Source: Pyrus communis
Lineage: Eukaryota; Streptophyta; Magnoliopsida; Rosales; Rosaceae
Direction: 5' to 3'
Assembly (NCBI RefSeq): GCF_963583255.1
Contig: NC_084818.1
Location: forward strand, 11,720,222-11,784,221
DNA: 64,000 nt
The position numbers and the translations under genes are program-made. The notes beneath the pieces are model-generated. The model searched no databases. It had not been told where the DNA came from and saw only the letters and a list, made by a program, of their open reading frames with translations. Positions 9,901 through 22,298 of this stretch are shown here, piece after piece. The first letter of the stretch is position 1. Each line of letters opens with the position of its first letter.

Positions 9901-11727
9901 AAACCCCATGAGATGAATTACCCTACACATGATTTGGAGTTAGCTGCTATTATCTTTGCGTTGAAGTTGTGGAGACACTATCTTTACGGAGAGAAGTGTA
10001 GGATCTTCACAGATCACAAGAGTCTTCAGTATCTCTTCACCCAGAAGGAACTTAATCTTCGTCAACGGAGGTGGTTGGAGTTGCTCAGCGATTACGATTG
10101 CACGATTGATTATCACCCTGGTCGTGCGAACGTAGTAGCTGATGCACTTAGCAGGAAGTCACATGGCCGTATCAATGCGTTGTACGCTAGTCGTATTCCT
10201 CTTTTGGTGGACTTGCGTGCTACGGGAGTAAGGTTAGAAGCAGAAGATCGAGAAGTGGCATTACTTGCTAATTTTCAAGTTAGGCCAATCTTTGTTGATC
10301 GGGTGCTTGAAGCTCAGGTAACTGATGAACAGATTCAAGAACTAATTCGAGCTCTAGATCAAGGAAGGAGGCGAGATCTCAGAGTTCGTGATTCTGATGG
10401 CATGTTGATGTTAGAGGGTAGAATGTTCGTGCCTAGTAATATGGAATTGAAGAAGGAAATTCTCGATGAAGCACATATCTCGGCTTATGCCATGCACCCA
10501 GGGGCAACTAAAATGTATCATATTATTCGACCATTTTATTATTTGCCGGGTATAAAAAGGGAGATAGCCGAGTATGTGAGCAATTGTGCTGTTTGTCAGC
10601 AGGTTAAAGCAGAAAGAAAGAAGCCGTTTGGGTTGTTGCAGCCGCTTCCCGTTCCAGAGTGGAAATGGGAAAATATCCCTATGGATTTTGTGTACAAGTT
10701 GCCGCGTACACATAATGGCTTTGATGGCATTTGGGTGATCGTTGATCGGCTCACTAAGTCAGCACATTTCATTCCAGTGAGAGAGAAGTACTCTTTGAGC
10801 CGGTTAGCGGAATTGTTTATTTCGAAGGTTGTGAAGTACCATGGTGTCCCTGTAAGTATTGTCTCGAATCGTGATCCACGATTCACATCGAAGTTTTGGG
10901 TAGCTTTTCAAGAAGCTTTGGGTACGAGACTACTTTACAGTACGGCATATCATCCACAGACGGACGGACAGTCCGAGAGAACCATTCAGACCTTGGAAGA
11001 TATGCTGCGAGCATCGGTGTTACAGTTCAGTGATGCTTGGCACCAACGGTTAGATTTGATGGAATTTGCTTACAACAACAGTTTCCATTCGAGCATTGGC
11101 ATGGCGCCATTTGAAGCCTTGTACGGTAGATCTTGTCGCACTCCGTTATGTTGGTCCGAGGTTGGCGAAAGAGTTTTAATAGGTCCGAAGATTGTCGAGG
11201 AGACTACTCAAAATGTTCAGGTAATTAGGTCTAACCTGAAAGCAGCTCAGGACAGGCAGAAAAGTTTAGCAGATCGGCATGCTACGAACAGAGTGTATGA
11301 GGTCGGAGATTGGGTGTTTCTGAAGCTTTCACCGTGGAGAGGTGTTGTGCGGTTTGGAAAGAAAGGGAAGTTAAGTCCCAGGTACATCGGACCGTACATA
11401 GTCACAGAAAGAGTTGGTGAGGTAGCTTACAGGTTAGAGTTGCCTCTAGAGTTGGCTAAAGTGCATAACGTTTTTCACGTGTCTATGCTCCGACATTATG
11501 TTGCCGATCCGTTGCATGTGATACCTCCTCAACCGTTAGAGATAAATCCAGATTTGACATACGACGAGGAACCGTTAACGATCTTAGATTGGAAAGAGAA
11601 GGTTCTGAGGAACAAAACGGTAAATTTGGTGAAAGTTTTGTGGAGGAATCACTCGGTTGAAGAAGCGACATGGGAGACAGAAAATAGGATGAGGGATTTG
11701 TATCCTAGATTGTTCTTTGACAATTAG
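6913..11727 (+). pseudogene. gag-pol: gag-pol polyprotein of the Tekay-type element, disrupted
   Basis: One frame from ATG 6913 to the stop at 11727, broken by TAA at 7096-7098 between the MPPRREPRR leader and the gag core. Residues counted from 6913. Domains: gag core; zinc knuckle C-X2-C-X4-H-X4-C from residue 310; protease with DCGA at 489 (S or P is usual at the second position); RT with RSEYYQLK (Glu 765 where Gly is usual) and FIDD ending at 826; RNase H with YSDAS (Asp 972) and TDHKSLQ; integrase with a zinc region, Asp 1258, SNRDPRF (Asn 1319 in place of the second catalytic Asp) and Glu 1355, which keeps the D-X35-E spacing; C-terminal chromodomain ending in [12 protein letters not shown]. 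Gag and pol share one frame, as is normal for this clade. The copy looks inactive, although its proteins could have been supplied in trans. Confidence 0.95.
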
Positions 11728-11769
11728 GGGTGTATTTAGTTATTTTGAATTTCGGGACGAAATTCTATT

Positions 11770-11782
11770 AAGGTGGGTAGGT
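11770..11782 (+). other. polypurine tract before 3' LTR
   Basis: AAGGTGGGTAGGT directly precedes the 3' LTR start TGTAACATCC at 11783. It is purine-rich and in the expected position for plus-strand priming. Confidence 0.75.
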
Positions 11783-14029
11783 TGTAACATCCCGTCCCAA
11801 ATTTCATTTTAACGTACATGGGAAATTACGATTTTACCCCCTAGTTCGTTATTTTACGTGTAGTTTTGTGTAGTGTGGTGTGGTAGGACCACACACACTC
11901 ACATATCACCCTCACTCTCCCGGGATTCCCTCCCTCATTCCCTCACTTTCTGTCACTCTGTCTCTCTCTCTCTCTCTCCCCGAGCTCCATTTTCCTCTTC
12001 TTCTTCATTCAACACACGGGCACACATACAAACATACTCAAACCTTCACCAATCAAGAAACCAATTACACCATTGAACTCGTGAGGTTGTGAGGAGCACA
12101 ACCATACCAATTCCAGGTAAGAATTCGAACGTTTTCACGTCGTTTCAACAATGGCCGAATTATGCACTGTTCATGCAAACCTAAACTAGTGTGTTTTTGG
12201 AATTTCTAAGCTTGTAGATGTGTTTGTGAGGTCCCAAGGAGCCTCGGAGTGGTTCGTTGGGTGAGTTTGGACGTCGGGATCGTCCTGTGCAAAGTTGGCC
12301 GAGTTTTGACCTTGAAGACAGGTGAGATTCCTTAATTTTTAGGCCTTAAAACTAGTCTAACGTTGTTCTACTAGTCCTAAGCTTCATTTTGGTATAAAGA
12401 TCGTGAAAAATAGTTGAAAAACGAAGGAGAAAACAAAGTTTGAAAAATTCCCAGTTTTCCGGCGCCGTCGCCGGCGCCGGAGTCTCGCCGGAGAAGAAAG
12501 GGGAATATTCTGTTAACCCTAACGGAATATTCCTAACGGCAGTTGACGGCGTCAGTTAAGTATAACGGAATATTCCGTCAGGTTAAAGGAATATACCTGA
12601 CGGCGTCAGTTGACGCCGTCAGTGTGCAGTGCACGTGGCCGTGCGTGGGGGCGCGTAGGGCCGTGCATAGGACGGCGCGTGGGGGCGCGTGCGTAGTCCA
12701 AAAATTATTTTAAAAATATGGGTGTGATCCTGAGGTTGTGTAGGTCACGTTAGTATATTCAATTGTCCATTTTGAGCAATGTATGAGAAGTTATTACGAA
12801 AAGTTGCTTAGGTGCTTTTAAATTAACGTTTTCGTAACTTTGTCGCGTATAGGTGATTCGTTTTCCGAGGACGAGCGTACACATTCGAGGCAGGGGGGCT
12901 ACGACCCTTCTAATTATCAGTGAGTGGGCTTTTGTTTTCCGTATATACCTATATACATTTATATTCCCAGAAATTAAATAGAAAAGGTTATTTGTTTATG
13001 CCATGCATCATATGAATGTTGTTTACGCATCATCGCATGTACTAGTAGTGGCATACATATATATAAATGTGTATTTGGTGCCGTGGACGCACAGGTAAGT
13101 GCCAGGTAAGCGGTATTCATGTTGTTATGCAATAGTAATTTGAGATGCTTAGAGAGCTCATAATCTGCACCCCCGGTGTTAGTGCTCCCGCCCAGAGAGG
13201 GGCAGAGTCCTTCACGTGATGTTCACCAGCACCACACGCTCGCCTTGGATCCAAGTTAGGTGCAAGCCTTGTCGTGCAGACCACATTAGGTGGTTCCGAC
13301 TCGTAGGTGACCCGCGATTATTCGCACAGTCTTCACGTGATCGTAGCACTAGAGCGTATATATTACACCCAGTCCTGTCGTACAGACCACGTTAGGTGGT
13401 TCCGACTCTTGTGCAGATTCAGATGTTGAGTTGAGATTGGAGCTCTATATGCAGCGGTACATGTCACGTTAGGTGACTCCCGGCTGCCAGATTATATGTT
13501 ATTAATGTGAATTACGCTTGAGCATTTACATTTGATTACGATATTCTGTTGTGGCATATTCTCGAGCATGAATGGCATATCATGGAGCATGATTGACATA
13601 TCTATACATACGTATATATGTTCATTTTCTGGGAAGTATACAGGTTTTACGGCGAGGGGTTAGAATGTATTTTGCTAAAGAGTTTTCAAAGAACTTTGTT
13701 TTTGCCCACTTACGCTTTTGTTTTTGCGCCCCTCCAGGTTCTAGTGGTCTAGCAGGTTCAGTGGTTTATCCCAGAGGGCGTCCCGGCATTTCTGACAGAC
13801 ACTCACCATTGTAGGGTCACCTTCGGGTGTATATATGTCGCATTTTTCCTTTTTGACTGCTGTAAACTTGCTCTGAATTGTGTCTCACATACACTAGTAC
13901 TTTGTATGCTAGTAGATTTTTAATTATTCGTACTTTTATATTACTATCTTAATAGCTTCCGCACGCGCACATGGCTACGTCACCTTCGTGTGACGGCCAG
14001 CATGCCCTGATCTCGGTCGGGGTGTGTCA
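11783..14029 (+). repeat. 3' LTR (2247 bp)
   Basis: Nearly identical to 4581-6835. Differences include a shorter (CT)n run, GGAATATACC instead of GGAGTATTCC in the fourth palindrome, and about a dozen single-base changes, many of them C/T or G/A. It ends GGGGTGTGTCA and is followed by the TSD AATGG (14030-14034). Confidence 0.95.
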
Positions 14030-14999
14030 AATGGTATTGAGCTTACCATACATTGCAACTTTACAAGAAGCAAAAATATTATTCAATACCATTGACATGG
14101 TGTGAAAAAATTAAACAGATTCACGCACACCAAAAAAGTAATTTTCTAAATACCTGATTTAGTTTTTCACATACATTTTTTTTAATTATAGTTATATAAA
14201 TTAATATAAATAATATCATTTGTTAAAAAAAAAATTGAGAAAAAAAAGGTAAAAAGTGACATGACCTTCTGTTGCTAGAAATTACATTAGATTAGACAAG
14301 ACAAACATTGACTTGACTTACTGCTACTATTAGAAATTCAATAAGACAACCAAAGTGGCTTGGTGTACTGATTTGACTTGCTAATTCAATTAAACTTGGC
14401 ATATTATTCGATTAAATACAGATGTACCACAACCCTTAGTCCATAAATCTATGCTCAAAACTAAGAAGGATAGTGATCACTACAGTGGCTCTGCAAATCT
14501 GTTAAATGAAAAGGAGACGCAAAATAGAATAAAACTCTCTTCCTTCTTCTGTTTTCTCTTATTCATTCTTCTATTTGAATGGTCATAATTAAACCACGTT
14601 AATTTTTTATATTAATTTTTTTTATAGAAAGAGAAAGACAAAATAGAGAACGTGAGAGGAAAAGATGGAATGAGATGAAAATAGAAGGGAAAAGAATCCT
14701 AATCCGACGCAAAAATGGCAATATTCAAATCAATCATTCAATGCTTCATAAAAAGCTTAATTAAGACGTGTTGTAGTATTGGTGAGGGACGCGACGATAG
14801 CATTTGAAGGGGTTTAGTTAAGACTCGTGGTAAGTCCTTACCCCGAATAAGGAGTCATTGTGTTGGGAAAATTAGTGGATCAATTTGGTAATTGGTGACC
14901 CTACCCTTCACTCCAGAGAACTTTTCTTCGAACATTGGAACCGTATGCAACTTGCAAAGGGCAGGCAAGGATAGAATTGCTTGGAAATTGATCATTTCA

Positions 15000-15163
15000 G
15001 GATCCTTTTCTCCTAATTCATCAAGTTCGGAGATCCCGATTATTGAAATTTAATCCAACGATTAAAATTATTATAACTTTTAAAGTAAACCCTTGTTTGT
15101 AACTGTTGGACCAATTTCAATGGTCTGAATCCCGGGACTTGGTGGATTAGGAGGAAGCGATCC
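15000..15163. mobile_element. MITE with inverted termini (copy in tandem unit 1)
   Basis: The left arm GGATCCTTTTCTCCTAATTC is inverted at GATTAGGAGGAAGCGATCC (ends 15163), and the arms continue through GATTATTGAAATTTAATCCAAC. The ends resemble those of the element at 3694. The second tandem unit carries the same element at 16614-16778. Confidence 0.65.
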
Positions 15164-15213
15164 AGAGATGATCCCTTTCCAAATTACTCTACTAAAAAAA
15201 ACGTGTTTGTTGT

Positions 15214-15392
15214 GCCACTTGGTACCATGGTCTAATGATATTCTTCTTTACTTGTAAGTGAGAGGTCAAATGTTTGATTTTCGTCATAAACGAATTTGAA
15301 TTACATTATTACTAGTTCATTGTGAGACTAAACGCAATCTCATTCCCATTAATATAGATAATATCGTTCTTCAAAAAAATTAAAAAAAAACT
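15214..15392 (+). mobile_element. tRNA-derived SINE with TSD
   Basis: Begins GCCACTTGGTACCATGGTCT with an A-box-like TGGTCTAATGATATT, then AAGTGAGAGGTC and a B-box-like TTTGATTTTC, and ends with CGTTCTTCAAAAAAATT and an A-rich tail. It is flanked by TGTTTGTTGT at 15204-15213 and 15393-15402, a 10-bp TSD typical of LINE-mobilised SINEs. The family resembles dispersed Rosaceae SINEs; that is from memory. Confidence 0.8.
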
Positions 15393-16613
15393 TGTTTGTT
15401 GTTTCTTTGTTTCTTTTGGTGTAAGAAATAGGACTTTCGCTGAATTGAGGAGATGAATGGCCCACAAGACTAGTGGAAATTTGGTATAGGAGGGAAGAAT
15501 CAACGCGTGGTAGTGCTTCAGGGTTTAATCCTTAATGTTTTGGTGAACGTGCTTGAGGGTTTATGTTAATTAGTGCTTTTTTTTTAACATAACTGTACAA
15601 ATAATTTTATTATAGTTGTCATTAATTTTTAGTTTTTTAAATTAATATAATTAGAATTAAGTAAGAGAAACTTTGGATGCAATTCCTAACTGTCTATATT
15701 CTATGACTGAAACCTTAATGGTTTTTAGTTTTTGATCAAAATCTCTAACATTAATACAATAATGTATTTCTAGGTAGATTATTATATTTTTTTTAATTAA
15801 AAAATGATATTTGTAGTTGTTTATATTAATGAGATTTTAAATAAAACCCATCATTTGTGGAATTAAAAATATTAAATGATAAATTGTGCTCTCCAATATA
15901 TTGTATATATGTATAAACTTGGGTACATTTATCAAAATTAACCAAAAAAATATTGTACAAAAATTTGGGCACATTAAAAAAAAAAAAAAAAAAAAAAAAA
16001 AGGATAGTGATCACTACAAGTAAAGAAGACAGATGTACCACAACCCTTAGTCCATAAATCTATGCTCAAAACTAAAAAGGATAGTGATCACTACAGTGGC
16101 TCTGCAAATATGTTAAATGAAAAGAAGACGCAAAATGGAATAAGACTATCTTCCTTCTTTTTATCCCTCTCATTCATTCGTCTTCTATTTGAACGGTTAT
16201 AGTTAAACTACGTCAAAGTCTTATATTAATTTTTTTTATAAAAAGAGAAAGACAAAATAGAGAACGTGAGATGAGAAGATGAAATGAGATGGAGATAAGA
16301 GGGGAAAGAATCCTAATCCGATGCAAAAATGGCAGTATTCAAATCAATCATTCAATGCTACATAGAAAGCTTAATTAAGACGTGTTGTAGTATTGGTGAG
16401 GGACGCGACGATAGCATTTGAAGGGGTTTAGGTAAGACTCGTGGTAAGTCCTTACCCCGAATAAGGAGTCATTGTGTTGGGAAAATTAGTGGATCAATTT
16501 GGTAATTGGTGACCCCACCCTTCACTCCAGAGAACTTTTCTTCGAACATTGGAACCGTATGCAACTTGCAAAGGGCGGGCAAGGATAGAATTGCTCGGAA
16601 ATTGATCATTTTA

Positions 16614-16778
16614 GGATCCTTTTCTCCTAATTCACCAAGTTCAGAGATCTCGATTATTGAAATTTAATCCAACGACTAAAATTATTATAACTTTTAAAGT
16701 GAATCCTTGTTTGTAACTGTTGGATCAAATTTCAATAGTCTGGATCCTGGGACTTGGTGGATTAGGAGGGAGCGATCC
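16614..16778. mobile_element. MITE with inverted termini (copy in tandem unit 2)
   Basis: Same element and relative position as 15000-15163, carried along by the tandem duplication rather than by a separate insertion. Confidence 0.65.
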
Positions 16779-16828
16779 GGAGATGATCCCCTTCCAAATT
16801 ACTCTACTCAAAAAAATGTGTTTGTTGT

Positions 16829-17007
16829 GCCACTTGGTACTATAGTCTAATGATATTCTTTTTTACCTGTAAGTGAGAGGTCAAAGGTTTGATTTTCGTC
16901 ATAAACGAATTTGAATTACATTATTACTAGCTCATTGTGAGACTAAACACAATCTCATTCTCATTAATATAGATAATATCGTTCTTCAAAAAAATTAAAA
17001 ATAAACT
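16829..17007 (+). mobile_element. tRNA-derived SINE (copy in tandem unit 2)
   Basis: Same SINE as 15214-15392 with the same TSD TGTTTGTTGT (16819-16828 and 17008-17017). Shared flanks show that it was copied by the tandem duplication. Confidence 0.8.
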
Positions 17008-17610
17008 TGTTTGTTGTTTCTTTGTTTCTTTTGGTGTAAGAAATAGGACTTTCGCTGAATTGAGGAGATGAATGGCCCACAAGGCTAGTGGAAATTTGGT
17101 ATAAGAGGGAAGAATCAACGCGTGGTAGTGCTTCAGGGTTTAATCCTTAATGTTTTGGTGAACGTGCTTGAGGGTTTATGTTAATTAGTGCTTTTTTTTT
17201 ATTTTTTTTAATTTTTTTTTTACATAACTGTACAAATAATTTTATTATAGTTGTCATTAATTTTTAGTTTTTTAAATTAATATAATTAGAATTAAGTAAG
17301 GGAAACTTTGAATGGAGTTCCTAACTGTCTATGTTCTATGACTGAAACCTTAATGGTTCTCAGTTTTTGATCAAAATCTCTGAATTAATACAATAATGTA
17401 TTTCTAGGTAGATTATTATATTTTTTAAATTAAAAAATGATATTTGTAGTTGTTTATATTAATGAGATTTTAAATAAAACCCATCATTTGTGGAATTAAA
17501 AATATTAAATGATAAATTGTGCTCTCCAATATATTGTATGTATGTATAAACTTGGGTACATTCATCAATATTAACCAAAAAAATATTGTACAAAAACATG
17601 GGCACATTTT

Positions 17611-17836
17611 TCAAAAAAAAAAAAAAAGGTTATTAAGCTTGATAACATTATTAAATTTCTTCAATTAAACTTGACATGGATACATTCTCAAATCAACGAA
17701 ATAGAATGTACCCATGTAAGTTAAAAAAAAAAAAAATTAAAAAAATTGAATGAATTTTATATTAAAAAGGGTACATTTTATATTACAAATGATATATTTT
17801 ATATATAACAAATTGATATTTTTACGAATGGGTACA
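17611..17836. other. AT-rich stretch, no gene seen
   Basis: Poly-A/poly-T tracts and short scattered copies of GGGTACATT in both directions. Nothing coding; probably remnants of an AT-rich repeat. Confidence 0.5.
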
Positions 17837-17841
17837 TTTAA

Positions 17842-20000
17842 TGTGACAGCCCGTCCCAGAAATATTACAACGTACGTGTGAAAAGACAAAATTGCCCCTA
17901 GTTCGATTTCTTTACGTTTATTGGTTGTTTTTGAGTTTGGTTGGCATGTTGTAGGCCACACACACTTTCCCACACACCACAACCTTTCCTCCTGTTTCCT
18001 GCACACTGTCCCGAGTCCCCTCTCCCTTCCCATTTCCTTTGAAACGTACGGACACACCCACAAACCCATTAAACCTTCACAGATCGTGGAATCCAAGCAC
18101 ACATTCGAGCTCGTGAGGCTTGTAGGAGTCCAACCATACCTTTTTCAGGTAAGAACACCTTCGTTTTCACGTCGAATCCACGATGCTCGATTTCGGGTAC
18201 TGTTCATGCACACGTGATTTCTCACGTTTTAGGGAATTTCAAGCTTGTAGGAAGCTTGGTGAGGTCCCTAGGAGGCTCGGGGTGGTTCGTTTGAAGGTTT
18301 TGGACGTCGGGATCACTAGTTTCGAAGTTGGCCGGAGTTGGGTTGTTTTTTCAGGTGAGATTTCGTGGTTTTTAGCACTTGAAATTGGTATGATTGTGTT
18401 CCTCTAGTTCTAAGCTTCATTTTGGTACCAATTTTGTGAAATTTGGATGAAAAACGAAGAAGATATCAAAGTTTGAAATTTTCCCGATTTTCCGGCGCCG
18501 GAGGCTCGCTGGAGAAGACGACGGAATATTCCGTCAAATCTGACGGAATATTCCTGACGCCGTTAACGGAATCTGTTAAAACTGACGGAATATTCCTGAC
18601 GGCGTCAACTGACGCCGTCAGCGTGCCAGGCACGTGCCTGCGCGTGGGCGGCGCGTGTGGCCGTGCCTTGGCCGGCGCGTGCAGTAGTGAAAAATTATTT
18701 TAAAAATATGGGGATGTTCCTGAGGTTGAGTAGATCGCGTTGGTGTATTCATACACCCCATTTGAGCATTGTATGAGAAGTTATTTCTAAAGGTTGGTTA
18801 TGTGCTTTAAAATTGACGTTTTTGTAGTTGTTTCGCATATAGGTGATACCTATCCCGAGGATGAGCGTGGTCACTCGAGGCAGGGGGGCTACGATCCTTC
18901 CACATACCAGTGAGTGGGCTTTTGGTTTTCCGTATATACCTATATACATATATTTTCCCAGAAATTGATTGAAATATTTATTAGTTTATACGCCATGCAT
19001 TTTATATTGCCGTTGATTATGCTTGGTTAGTTGCATTCATATTTATATGCATATTTGGTGCAGTGGACGCACAGGTAAGTGCCAGGTAAGTATTATTCAT
19101 GTTTATATTCAGTAGTGTTTTGAGATGTATAGAGAGCTCATAACCTGCACCTCCGGTGTTAGTGCTCCCGCCAAGAGTAAGGCACAGTCCTTCACGTGAT
19201 GTTCACCTCCCGCACCACACGCTCAGCTTGGATCCAAGTTAGGTGCACAGTCCTGTCGTACAGACAACTATAGGTGGTTCTGACTCGTAGGTGACCCGCG
19301 ATTATTCGCCCAACCTTCACGTGATCGTAGCACTAGAGCGTATATATGTTTACACCCAGGCCTGTCGTACAAACCACTTTAGGTGGTACCGACTCGTGTG
19401 CAGGTCTAGTTATTGATATTGAGATTTGAGCTCTAGATTCAGCCGTACAGGTCACGTTAGGTGACTCCGGCTGCTAGATTATATGTTATCGATATGATTT
19501 ACACCTGAGCACTTGCATTTCATTTTGAGGTTTTGGCATGGCATATTCTTGAGCATGATTGGTATATATACGTATATTTATTTTTCTGGGAAGTATATAA
19601 GTTTTACGGCGAGGGGTTAGAAAGTATTTATTAAACGATTTTCGAAAAGCTTTGTTTTTGCCCACTCACGCTTTTGTTTTGCGCCCCTCCAGGTTTTAGA
19701 TGAGTAGCAGGTTTGGTGGTTTCCCAGAGGGCTTTCCCGGCATTTCTGACAGACGATCACCAGCGTAGGGCCACCTTCGGGTGTACTGTTGTCGCATCAT
19801 TTTCATTTGGACTGCTTTAGGCTTATGCTCTGAACTAGCGTCGCACTTACGTTGCACTTATCTTTTCTTTATGTAAAATCGGTTTTTATTTATTCGTATT
19901 ACTTTTCCCATTACTATTTTATTAGCTTCCGCACTGCGCACATGGCTACGTCACTTCCACGTGACGACCAGCATGCCCTGATCCCGATCGGGGTGTGTCA
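17842..20000 (+). mobile_element. solo LTR of a Ty3/Gypsy element related to the 4581 element
   Basis: A 2159-bp LTR, TGTGACAGCCCG ... GGGGTGTGTCA, flanked by the perfect TSD TTTAA (17837-17841 and 20001-20005). It is collinear with the 4581 LTR (GTAAGAACAC, GAGGCAGGGGGGCTACGA, CACAGGTAAGTGCCAGGTAAG, TTTTGCCCACTCACGC, CTACGTCAC) but clearly diverged, so it is an older or sister subfamily. The solo state implies LTR-LTR recombination that removed the coding part. The 74-98 aa frames inside it are chance. Confidence 0.93.
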
Positions 20001-20005
20001 TTTAA

Positions 20006-21455
20006 GATTTAAAAAATTACAAAAATTATAAGAATGGGTATAGTTAAGATTTAAAAATTAAAAGTCTTTTTATAAAAAAATAATGGGTTCAAACTTATTC
20101 ATATTTATTTTTTTATTATAGAAATTTTTTGAATTGAAAATTAATTAGAAGTTTAATAAAGGTGGGAGTATTAAAATTCTAAACCAACTACTAGTTTTTT
20201 TTTTTTTTGAAAATTATGTAACTTACATATAAATTCATTAACACATTAATACTAGGGACATTGATCAAAATCTAAAAACTAGTAAGGTCTCAATCAATGA
20301 AGTCAACACACCTTTTGTCGGGTCAAGGCAGTCAACGCACCTTTACTTGATGATTTGTGTTTGTCGGGTGATCAAAGTTTTTCTGACAAATTTCTGCTTT
20401 CGTCAGGTAAGGCTTCAAGTAGCCGATTTTGCGCGACCAACCTTTCCTGATGGACTTCTGTCGTCTAAAGTTTTGGACAAAGAAACTCCCTTTGGGCCAA
20501 CAAAAATTTTCTGTTTGGCACGTTTTTTTTTTTTTTTTTTTTTTTTTGGCTGTGAGTAAACAAAAAACATATTTTACAAAGAGAATTGTTAATGGAACTC
20601 TAAAATCTCATTTTGCACTCCAAACTTTCTATAATTAGAAAGAAAAATACATTTGTGAGCAGTGTAGAATGAGATTTTTTTAGTGTTAGTAACAGTTATC
20701 TTTACAAATATTATATAATTATCGACGACATTTATATAAAAATTGCTTCCTTGCTCTATTCTGAAGAAAAATATTACAATACAAATCAAACTTCAACAGT
20801 ATCTTTATTATATGGAGAATTTTCTCATGTTGTGCTAGACCTCATTTATATGAGATTAGATTGTACCGTGTTTAAACAGACTGTGTTCAACTGTTCATGT
20901 CGTTCTTGGGGCTGTATGTTCGATTAGTGGCCTGACCCTAAATGTGTTAGGGTAGCCGCTGTACTTGTCTAAATGTGATGAGTTGGCCCGTCCTACTTAT
21001 TAAGTTGGTCAAGTGTCCGTTCTTTAAATGGGTCGGGATATTCTATTTTCAATCTTAGTTATTCATTCCTTCTCGTTCAGTACTACATACTATTGAAGAA
21101 TTTCTCATTTTGTGATCTTTTTCTTTATAATTTCGCTTTCAATCTCATGACTAGAAAATCCCCCACCCAAACATAGCGTGTCATAGATTGTGTGTGATAT
21201 TATCGGTTTTTCACTAACAAATCACCCCATGCTTAATACTATGGACTATTGATATTTGTTTTCACTTATAAGTTGAAGGTGTTAAATTCAAATCTTGTGA
21301 ATTTGTAACTTTGATGCAATATTTATGCTCCTAGTGTAAATATATAAATAAAATAATAATAAAAACAATTTTTCGCCGAAAAGAGAAGTCAGTCAGTGTC
21401 ATGTAAAATGGAGCAATAATATTAACCCTGACTCAGTGTCATGTAAAAGAAATCA
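20006..21455. other. AT-rich intergenic DNA, no gene recognised
   Basis: Homopolymer T/A tracts (for example 20524-20547) and possibly a decayed SINE near 21218-21365 (CTTATAAGTTGAAGGTG then an AT-rich tail). No frame with coding character was found on either strand. Confidence 0.5.
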
Positions 21456-21590
21456 ATAATATTAACCCCGATGCACTCCCACGCATTGATTCTTCCACAG
21501 CCAAATTTCCACAAGTAATCTCCCCAATTCAACGAAATTCCTATTTCTTACACCAAAAGAAACAAAAAAAACAACAAACGCGGTTTTAAC
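21456..21590 (-). repeat. inverted partial copy of the 14.4-17.6 kb tandem unit
   Basis: The stretch CACGCATTGATTCTTCCACA ... TCTTACACCAAAAGAAACAA is the reverse complement of about 15395-15520 (TTTCTTTTGGTGTAAGAAAT ... GAAGAATCAACGCGTGG). It is a third, inverted and 5'/3'-truncated copy. Confidence 0.7.
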
Positions 21591-22049
21591 TTTTGAGGAA
21601 GCAGCACATGAAAGATTCATAAAATCAAGTCAACACATTCCCATTTGCAACGTGAAAATTTTGATTTTGTTTGTTTCTATTGCCTCAGCTTGTCATTTAC
21701 TTGTAAGTGTACATTTTTTTGTAACTTAATTAAAACAGAATGCCAAACAGACTAGAAAAGTATTATTTATATTAACTGAAACAAAAACAGTGAAAATGGG
21801 TCAAATACAAGTATGCAAATAATAGTGTAACACATTTTGATTTAGTTTATTATTTAACTAAACACATTACATGTTTGGAAAGCTAGAAACAGAGCTATTA
21901 GTTTCCTATTTTTTCCAGAATTTTTTAGGATGAACGACCTCAAAATTGGCGGGCAAGGTAGATGATGTATTTTTCCAAGCCTAGAAGGATTCCTTACTAG
22001 TTTGTGTCATTAATTGTTTAGGAATTTGTTTCGTCTACGAGAGTTTCTC

Positions 22050-22265
22050 TAGTATAAAATTTTCCTATTATTGCTCTCCTTTCAACAAGACTAACTTCTC
22101 TTTTTCCGAGGGAATTTGTTTTTCATTTTTTTCTTTACACACACACACGTTTTTACTAGATCTTTTAGGGCTTTTCTGGTATAAAATTTTCCTATTATTG
22201 CTCTCCTTTCAACAAGACTAACTTCTATTCTCCAAGGGAATTTTTTTTTCATTTTGTTCTTTTTT

Positions 22266-22298
<33 letters not shown>

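Larger units (their letters stand above)
4581..14029 (+). mobile_element. full-length Ty3/Gypsy chromovirus LTR retrotransposon (Tekay/Del type)
   Basis: A complete 9449-bp element with LTRs of about 2.25 kb (TG...CA), an initiator-tRNA-Met-type primer site, one gag-pol frame in the order gag, zinc knuckle, protease, RT, RNase H, integrase, chromodomain, a purine-rich tract before the 3' LTR, and the 5-bp TSD AATGG. I counted about 14 base differences plus one CT-repeat length change between the LTRs, so the insertion is young. The coding frame has a stop in gag, Asn in place of the second integrase Asp, and Glu in a conserved RT Gly position, so this copy is unlikely to be autonomous. Confidence 0.95.
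14418..15977. repeat. tandem duplication, copy 1 (about 1.6 kb)
   Basis: Starts ACAGATGTACCACAACCC and ends in ATTTGGGCACATT plus a poly-A run. The same sequence order is repeated from 16029 with an offset near 1611 bp and only scattered differences. It contains a MITE (15000-15163) and a SINE (15214-15392). No coding sequence was recognised; the 63-aa minus-strand frame at 15312-15503 lies across SINE sequence. Confidence 0.9.
16029..17610. repeat. tandem duplication, copy 2
   Basis: Collinear with 14418-15977, including the MITE, the SINE with its TSD, and the terminal TTGGGTACATT / GGGCACATT motifs. The joint at 15978-16028 holds a poly-A tract and a stray AGGATAGTGATCACTACA copied from inside the unit, a trace of the duplication event. 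Confidence 0.9.

Noticed and set aside
7562..11671. Other-frame and antisense frames across gag-pol (for example 185 aa on minus at 6940-7497)
   Set aside because: Shadows of the polyprotein frame; no domain in any.
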